This document shows positions 12,421 through 21,400 of a DNA stretch of 64,000 nt, in pieces. The translations under genes were made by a program, and so were the position numbers. Source of the stretch: Riptortus pedestris (lineage: Eukaryota; Arthropoda; Insecta; Hemiptera; Alydidae). The stretch is from assembly GCA_019009955.1 (NCBI GenBank), contig CM032228.1:94849001-94913000 (forward strand). Reading direction: 5' to 3'. Positions within the stretch are counted from its first letter, which is position 1; each line of letters starts with the position of its first letter. The notes under the pieces were generated by a model. The model made no database searches. It had not been told where the DNA came from and worked only from the letters and a program-made list of their open reading frames with translations.

Positions 12421-15400
12421 TAGCTCAGATACCCGGCTTTGCTCGGGAATTCATTTGAGGCTGAATGGTGATGGTATATTTTTGGCAAGGCTTTACTTTG
12501 CACAATATTTTGACATTTACCCGTTCCAGTGTTTAGGGTTAACGCCCGTTGTTGGCATTTGTTAATAATAAAATTATTTTTTTATGTAAGACTTCACTGT
12601 CCTGCATATTGTCATATTTCCCGCCTCCTTATGCAAAGATTTGAATTATTAAGGAGAAAATATTGGCATACATTTGAATTAATTTTTTCAGGTGAGGTAC
12701 CTGGTAGTTCATATTGAAAAGAAGTGTTGAGCAATTTTCTCTAAATAACAAAATAAACAACCTTTGTTATGTGCATATTAGCCGAAACCCCAATATGAAA
12801 TCATTATTATTAATTTCAGGCCTCCCTTATAACCCCCACTCCTGCCCGTCCCTAGAAATGTTAGTATGACTTATTATAACGAAGGCATTAGTGCTTAAAC
12901 ACATACTGAGTGTTTTATTTAGTTCGGTTGAGTCTTTTGTGCCAAATAAAATTGTTGTCTCCCGCTATAATTTTTAGCGTATAACGCCTTTATACTTCGG
13001 TATACGATGATAGTGTATATAAAAAAAAGTTTTTCTAAATAACAAAATAAACAACCTTTGTTATGTGCATATTTGCCGAAAATGCAATAGGAAACGAAAT
13101 ATCACTATTATTAATTTCAGGCCTTCCTTATAACCCCCACTCCTTCCCGTCCCTAGAAATGTTAGTATAGCTTATTATAATGAAGGCGTTAGTACTAATT
13201 CACATAGCGAGTTTGGTTTAGTTCGGTTGAGTCTTTTGTGCCAAATAAAATTGTGGACTCCCGCTATAGTTTTTAGCGTATAACTCATTTATACTTCTGT
13301 ATACGGCAAAAGTGCATATAACAAAAGTTACTCTAAATTACAAAATAAACAACTTTTGTTGTGTGCATATTTGCTGAAAAAGCAATAGGAAACGAAATAC
13401 CGCTATTTTTATTTTCAGGCCTCCCTTATAACCCCCACTCCTGTTCGTCTTAGAGAATATTAATATAGCCTAAAGTCTAAGTTGGGCTAGTAGTAATATA
13501 CATACCAAGTTTCACAAAATTCGGTTCAGCCGTTTATGCGTGAAAAGGTAACAAACAAACAAACAAACAGACACGAAAGAAACAAAATGCAGTTATGGTG
13601 CCTATGACATGTGAAACGAAAAGTTATCGTGAAATTTCGCGAAAAAAATCAATGTACAGACAGAGGTTACAATTTTATATATATATAGATATATTTCTAA
13701 ATCAAATATTACTAAAGGCTATTTTGTCTCTAACATCTTGTGAAAATGAAATTTCCAGCTCAACAGCCCATGAAGGCCCAAGGCTTGGTGAGAGGTCAAG
13801 TGGCCAGCTTGATACATGCCTTGCCATATTGTGGTAGTATTGCTGGCAAAACCCTTACAATGCTCATTGGGGTAACTGATGGAAGTGTAATCCAAAGCCC
13901 AGCAGCAACATAACTTAATAAAATTTAATTTAGAGTGTTACTCCCGGTGCGAATTCTGTCACCTATTGTATGGTAATCGAGTGTATGAGTCAACTTGATC
14001 AGCTCTGTCTCTACCTAAACTGATGTCTTTTAATACTTAGGCTGCCACCCAATTATTTTAAATCCCACCCCTTGTGTCACTTATTTTTCTTCTCTGTTTC
14101 GTTTATTTTTAAAAATATATTTTGGGACCAAACTAATGGAAAAAATGTTTAAAAATATGATGCACATAAAAATATTTCGAAAATTTAAATATGATTCAAC
14201 TCCATATATGCTATGGAACTGGCTCTGAGAACGACAATGTTTGTTGTGTGGATTAGTATTCAATACCAAACCTGTGATGTGCCAGGTTTGTCACATGTAA
14301 GGACTAAAGATAATTTATGGACTAGAACTAATAATGTGAGTTTAAATAAATTAATAAGTTAAATAATAAAAATAAAATATATTAATAAACTTTATTAAAG
14401 AAATATTAATAATAGCAAAGTTTATGGTTTTCAATTCATACAACACAACAAAAAAGATATTCTTTCTTTCCTCCTATGCATTTGAATTTAAATCGTGGAA
14501 TGAAAATCCTATAAAAAATTTCTGATTTGTGTGTTTCAGGTATCAACCAACACTGTTAAGTACATGTTGGAATCGCAAAACTTCTGATTATAATGGGCAA
14601 GACGATATCATACTATTGCGATTTGAAAGGTAAGTCATAAGCTAGCCTTTGAGCCATGACATCTCATAAATAATTTATTTATTAAATAAATAAATTATTT
14701 ATGAAATTTCATTTTTAGTTATTATTTTAGTTATTTATTTAGGTCCACTTTTGTGCTACTAAGGCTAATTGGGATGGGTTATCTGTAGATAACCTGTAGG
14801 TTACCATCCTTTTCTAGCCAGGGTGGGACTGAAGATTTTATTTAATGAGTTTCACTAAATAAATTCCTATTGCCCTGGTGAACTTGCCACTCTGTTTTAC
14901 TAAACATTTTTAGTAATAATGTTTTGAGAAAACACTTTTTAGGGATTAAAGCAGGATACTCTAAGAGAACATCCCCTAAATATTATAATTTGGTTTGGTC
15001 GACTTATATGAAATAGGATTTTAAAATTCTCTATATTTTGTTATGTATCAACAATTTTGTGATTATATTATTATAATCATAAAACTTTTATTTTTGTGAT
15101 TATATTGAAAATGTAGAGCTCTCCTCTCCCTTAGAATGGATGGCCCTGTTTGGTGAACAAACTGCATATATTTTACAACTCCAAGTAGTTCCTTTTACAA
15201 CTCTTAAGTTCAAATATGAAGTACTTTCCTTTCAGCAAATTCTAATATTCTAGGTGTTACATTGCTATTAGCAAATTTCTTGTTAAATATTGAAGCATTA
15301 AAAATTGTAAGTACAGAAGAATATTCACTTTTTAGGGGGCCATTGGTTGCAATTAAGTTGTGTTGTGGAGTATTAACTTCTGAAGTGATTGTATCACAAT

Positions 15401-18400
15401 ACCTTTCAACAAATTGTGCTGACAGAGCTGTTAGTATTCTTCTCACTCTTGACTGGACTGAAGAAGGTGACATGGCTCTTTCTTGTCTTCAAGCAATAGT
15501 TAGATATCTCTTACGATTTCCTCTTACTCCAGAAAGGGAAGGTATGTTTTATATTATTAATTTAGCTGATTGATATTGAAAAATGCAATTTGTTTAAGTA
15601 GAAGGGAAAATCACAAGTTATGGTCACCTCACCAGTTATAAGCAGGCTTTTACAATTTTGAAACAATTGCTCATTTTATTTCAATGGTCTCATATGAGAC
15701 ATTTCTCGGAAGTGATAGTTTGATTCATTTACTAGGGAATTTATTCCCCACTTTTCTTTCTCATTGTCATTAGCATATAATATGTCACAGGTTTAGACAA
15801 GTCTTTTTTATTTTTTTATTTATTTTTTTTTTTTTTTTTTTTTTTTTTAGTTACTTTCGTATTATCTGAAAATAAAATTTAAAAAATCAAAGTGATATCA
15901 GGAATATTAAAAAAATTATTCACAAAATGACGTCTAAAATCTACAGTATTAAGGTATTAAAGGTTTTTCAAATGGATAGGTAAATTATATGGATAGGCCT
16001 TGGTATTTTTGGAGTATATAGGAATTACTGAATTGGAATGATAGATTTTACAACTCCAAAACTTATGTTACAGCACACACTAAATTCTATTTTTCTGTCC
16101 AGTCACTGGACTTTTAAAGTTAGGCTTCTATCTGTTCCCTATTCCTACTCAACATTGTGAGGCAGTTAGGTAGGAACTTGAATAAAGAATTAGAGATCTT
16201 TGATCTGTAATGTCTCCACAATATGACAGGAATGCCCTACATGTGTTGAGCCAAGACCCATATATACCATATTATGTATTCTACTACTTGTAAAAAAAAA
16301 TTATTGGAATAGAAAATAAGGCATATTTATTGATTTTACATTAACCAGCTTTAAATGAATCTAAATTTAATATGATTTATCAATTCCTACAGTTACTTCT
16401 GCAAAATTTCTCTTACTCTATTTGTGAGATAAAACATGTTGGAGTTTGGAAACGTTTTGATAGATGACAGTCATTTGGCCGATTAAAGTGTTTTTCTATC
16501 TCCCCACTCTCTTCCATTCCAGTCCCTATTAGATAAACATTTTTGAATATCTTACAGCTGATATGTCAAAAACCTGTTATCCCAAAAGATATTTTGGTTT
16601 CTTTCTTTGGTTTACTTATTATGAGTTTGCATGAAATCTCTTAGATTCTATCTTGAATTTTGTCTTTTTTTTTGCCTTACATTATTTTTATTCTAAGCTA
16701 ACAAGTAAAATAAGTATAAAAGGAACTCATTTTGAGTGTATGTGCGTTTTCATAATGAAACAAGTTGAATATTACTAATCACACTGTAAAATATTGTGTT
16801 TTTATTTAGTTAGTGTTTGAAATTCCTAAAGAAAGTTATGTATCTATTTTTAATTAAAACATATCATACCTCTCTATCATGAGTGCATTCCATATTACAT
16901 GAATGATTTTGTTTATTTTTTAATTTGATATTTCTCTCACTGTGTTCTAAAAATTAAATAAAACCATACTTCATGGATAATACTGTATTGTCAAAACTAT
17001 TAAACTGCTTCATGATTTCACAAGCCGTACTAATTTTAAGAATGTAATTGTAAAGTTTGATTTTATTTGTATTCAAAAATTTTGATTTCTTTGATTGTGC
17101 TAGGTCTTCTTGAAAGAGCATTGGGTAGCTACCATAGTCCAAGAAGGCCAATTCCAGAAGAAGTTGTGAGTGAGGTAGCTGACTCTGTTCATGATCTCAG
17201 TAGGCGTTTCTTTCATCATTTGTTGAGGTAGGCAATAATTTCTGTAAATACTAAAGCCATAATTCATACTTTGTGTTTTAGACATAATAGTATTGAGGTT
17301 GGCAAGTTGGCTGCTGACAAACTCGGAAACTGCTCACTAACATATTTAAAACAATCTCCTTCTTTTAGGAATGTCTTAACAAATTGTTGTAAGAGGCCTA
17401 ATTTAATGTGAAGTGGGGGAAGTAAAACTTTTTGCTGATCACTACTAACTAGACTCTTTCTCTATGTCAGAGCTTCTCTATCTGGTCAATCTTTTCTAAC
17501 ATAATGCTGTTTTCTGTCCTGACTGTCCCATTCGCTTAAGAAACAGGGGCATTCAGTGTAACCACTATGTTGGCCTAGTAGCATTATTATTATTACTTTT
17601 AAATCCCCACAAGTCGTCCATCTGTGCTCAGAAAAAGAGGTTTCATTAAGTATCAGCTCAAGATTTTTGTAACTTTCCCTCAAATGAACCCATAAATTGC
17701 CATTTATGTGACAGTAAAGCTTTCAAAATTATTTTAGAGAAATCTATAAAAAGCCTCCAATTGTCAGGAACATACTTAATATTAAAAGGGTCATTCCATG
17801 TCAACTCAACACACCCATTTTTCAGTACCTCCTCAGATTTCAATAAAATTTGGCACACAGACTGTGGTCACAAAGAACAACAAAAATGCCAATTTTCAAA
17901 TTTTTACCTTGAAAAGTTTTTAACATACCGCTAAATAAATTTTTCAAAAAATCGCATTAAAAAACCTCAAACATACTGTTACGTTTTATTACAAAACCAG
18001 TAATAAACGTTGTTAATAAGAGTTCTTTTGGATTGCAAAATTAAACACACACAAGTTTCACAGTTTATCACTGCACAATTTATTTCACAATGCACAATAC
18101 TCTTGGTTAACTATTACTACTCACTGTTCTTCAGATTTCACAGTCCAATAATTCAATCACGGTCACTGAACTTCACATAAAACGATGGCACTGCACTGTC
18201 CTTTACTTTGCGGCACAACACTGTTCTTCTTATAAAAACACTTTACCGCACTGCACTAAGTCGCACTGGAGTGACCATCAAGACATCTGACCATCAACTG
18301 AAAACTGAGGTACTGGTAGGGTCTCTTATAAATACCTGTAGAAGGGGCTAGCCAAGGAAAGGTCCAGAAGTTCCAGGAAGATAGGCAGGCGGGCCCTAAT

Positions 18401-21400
18401 TAGATTCTACTGGCTCCACTAGGTTGAGCTGTACAGGCTTAAATAGAGAAGCAGGATGAGACCGAGGCTCTTCCAAGAAGGACTGGAATGGATTAGTGCC
18501 TTCCACCAATGCACTCCCCAATCAAGTGGTTCCTTCTCTGGTATATTTAATTTTTGCAACAATACAATTTTGAAACTGCTTTAGAAGCTGACTTAATTGA
18601 GCTAAAGAGGTGGAAGGGGTGTCATTTTAATGTTCTTTTTAAAAATATACAATATGGCATGGGTTGTAATGAAAATTAAATATTTGATTTTTCCAAAAAG
18701 TACCACTTTTAAAATTTCCAACAAAATTCTATAGATAGATAGAACTTTCTCAAGCTACCATGCTAAGAATAATTATGGGATGATAATGGGTTTAATTTGT
18801 GACCAAGCCACACATGGTGGTTTTTTCTTTATTTTTTCCATAATCAGTGCGAAAGTAGTACCATAAGAAACACTTATTACATTTAATACAATTTTTCCAT
18901 TACATACCTGTATTAATTATTAGATTGATTGTCCAGTGTGTCATAATATCATTTATATTTTCAATAATTTATGGTTTTAAATCACTATTTTTTTTTTTTG
19001 TTTTGTTTTGTTATAAGGTATCAAATTTGTAACAAAGCTTTCTCATTGGCCATTGATTTGGATGATTATGATCTTTTCATGGATTTACATAATTATGGAA
19101 AGATTACTGGCAATGCAGAGGTTGCTTTAGCTGCTCTTGAGAAAGCAGAACAAGTTTCTTGTTCTTACTCTGGCAGCTCCAGTAAGTTGAAAAATTCATT
19201 TAAATGCATTAATTTGTTCATTATTTTGTTAATTTTTACTCTATTGCTAATACGTTTCTTACATTATTTATAAGTTGAATGATAGTCAAGCATTAAAATA
19301 TGCTTTCAAATTTACCTTGATTGTAAAATTTGTCTGGGTGTTCAGTAGTTGGATGTGCAATGACATGTTTTTACCTGTTATCATCTACTTGTGTTTAATA
19401 AAATAAAATAGCAATCCCTGGTTGTTTGCTAAGAATTGGTTACGGCAGGGATGCCCAATATATTGATCATTCTGATTGTTGAGTACGGTTATCTCCAGTG
19501 GTGTCTAGTATTTTAAAATATTTTGCAGACTTTATAATCAACTTCTTCTGGTGGTGGTGCTTGTTGTGGCTTGTGGCAGCTCCTAATGCCGGGCTCACCT
19601 CTCACGTATAAATTCCTAGTGAAGAAGTTTTAACTACATATATTGATCATGTATCCTCTATAATTTTTGTGTTGCTCTCTCTTTTTATTTACTTTTTAAT
19701 ATTTTGCTCAAATCAGCCCTCAGCCCATCTAAAAGTTGAACATTTTTATAAGTGGTACAATGTAAAAGACTTTTTCCTATGCCATCTCTATAATGTTTGA
19801 ATTGTGACCCATTAATGCAGATAATCATTAACTTGGTCTATCTAGGAGCCTAGTCCCTTAATTTGAAATAAATTGTGGTGGAAATTTTACACATTTAATA
19901 TGGAAAAGCCAATATATTGGACCCTTGTTATCATTATATTATTAATTGTAGTAGATTTAGTAATTTGGGATATACTGATGGCACCTTTTATTCATGTGTT
20001 GCATTGGACTGCCAATGCATGTGCTAAAATAGATGTGTTAAAAGGTATGTAAGGTGTCCGAGTCTTACAAATGTTAGGATCTTGTTTGGGAATCTCAAAT
20101 GAGGACATTTTTCAGTGTTTGAGGTTCCCATGTCATATTATTTTTTGTATGTACTTTTTATTCATTGGCTTTGAGATGAAACTAAAAGATGAATTTCTTT
20201 CTTATTAGTTGGGAAACCTTGAGTTTTGGGTTCCCACATGGTCAATATAAATTTATGTAGTGATAAAATCAATAAGTAAAATTATTAGTCTCTCCTTGGC
20301 TAGAAAAGGGTGGTAACCTGTAAATAATCCATCCTGATTAGCTGTAGTAACAAAGATTATATTAATAAATACAATTTTATTGTATTTGTGCCCCTATTAA
20401 AAACATCAACATTTTAATGTGCCTCTTAATCATTATAGTGGTTTTAGCTATTTAGAGTGTGAAATTAAGTATGATTTCATTACCCCCCCCCCAAAGATAA
20501 TTTTTTTTGACTTAAAAAAGTAATATAAGTAATTTGCTCTAAATATAACAACATTTCGGATGTCATCTGAGTATTTTGTTACTGTTATATGTATGTTGAG
20601 TGGATACTCAATATAAAAAGATTTGAAAGTAATTAAGTTTATGAAACATGTGAAGAACCTAATCAAAGGAGCAAAATAGCTCTATTTGGCAGAATGTTGT
20701 TTTGTATTTGAAAGAATTTTCTGAAAATGAAGTCAGACTGATAGAGAAATTATTTTTGTTTATCCCATTTCCTGTTATTTTACTTTTCCTAGACCTCAAC
20801 TTTGATAAATATTTTTTGGATGGCCATTTAGGTAGTTACAAATTGATTGAGTAATATGAATTTAAAGTAAATTATTTCAGAGTTTGAAAATATTTTTAAA
20901 AGAATTTTAAAAGAGTAAATTAAAATGAAAATCTTTAACCCATTGCTCTTGGAGAACCAGGACTTGCTACACTGCATTGGTGGATAGGGTAAGTGGTCAT
21001 GTTGACACATTTCTTGCCAAATTTTAATGGCATTTCAAATTGTGTCTGAGGATGTAGAGTGGGCACCAGTGGAAGTGATAACATAAAATAATAAATGTAA
21101 ATGCTAATTTTATGAGGCTCCTTTCTGAAGGTGGTAAAGTGACGCCCCAAAAAGTAGCTCCACTAATGTAATAAACATTAGATTCCTAATAGAATTTGTA
21201 AAATGATCTATATTCTATTCACCCACCTATTTTAAACATCAGCATCATGTTAATCATAATAATTCCCCAATCTAGGAAACCTATGTGCTCATTAAATTTC
21301 TGAATTGTATCATTTTCATTATTTCAGTATTTAGAATGAGATTCGCTAACAGCAATGTAATACTTATTTTATACAGTTCACTCAATATTTAAACTTTCTG

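Noticed and set aside
12296..12717. Open frames over (CT)n/(TA)n and the Helitron end
   Set aside because: Mostly Leu-Ser/Tyr-Ile repeats from a microsatellite, plus Helitron 3' end sequence; similar frames recur in other copies.
12738..13640. CRISPR-like array (regular repeats)
   Set aside because: Units are ~297 bp, diverged, without short spacers, in a eukaryotic mobile element.
15255..15309. Possible extra Fritz exon before 15336
   Set aside because: It has a GTAAGT after it, but including it would break the conserved R-F-E-R-G-P-L join and phase.
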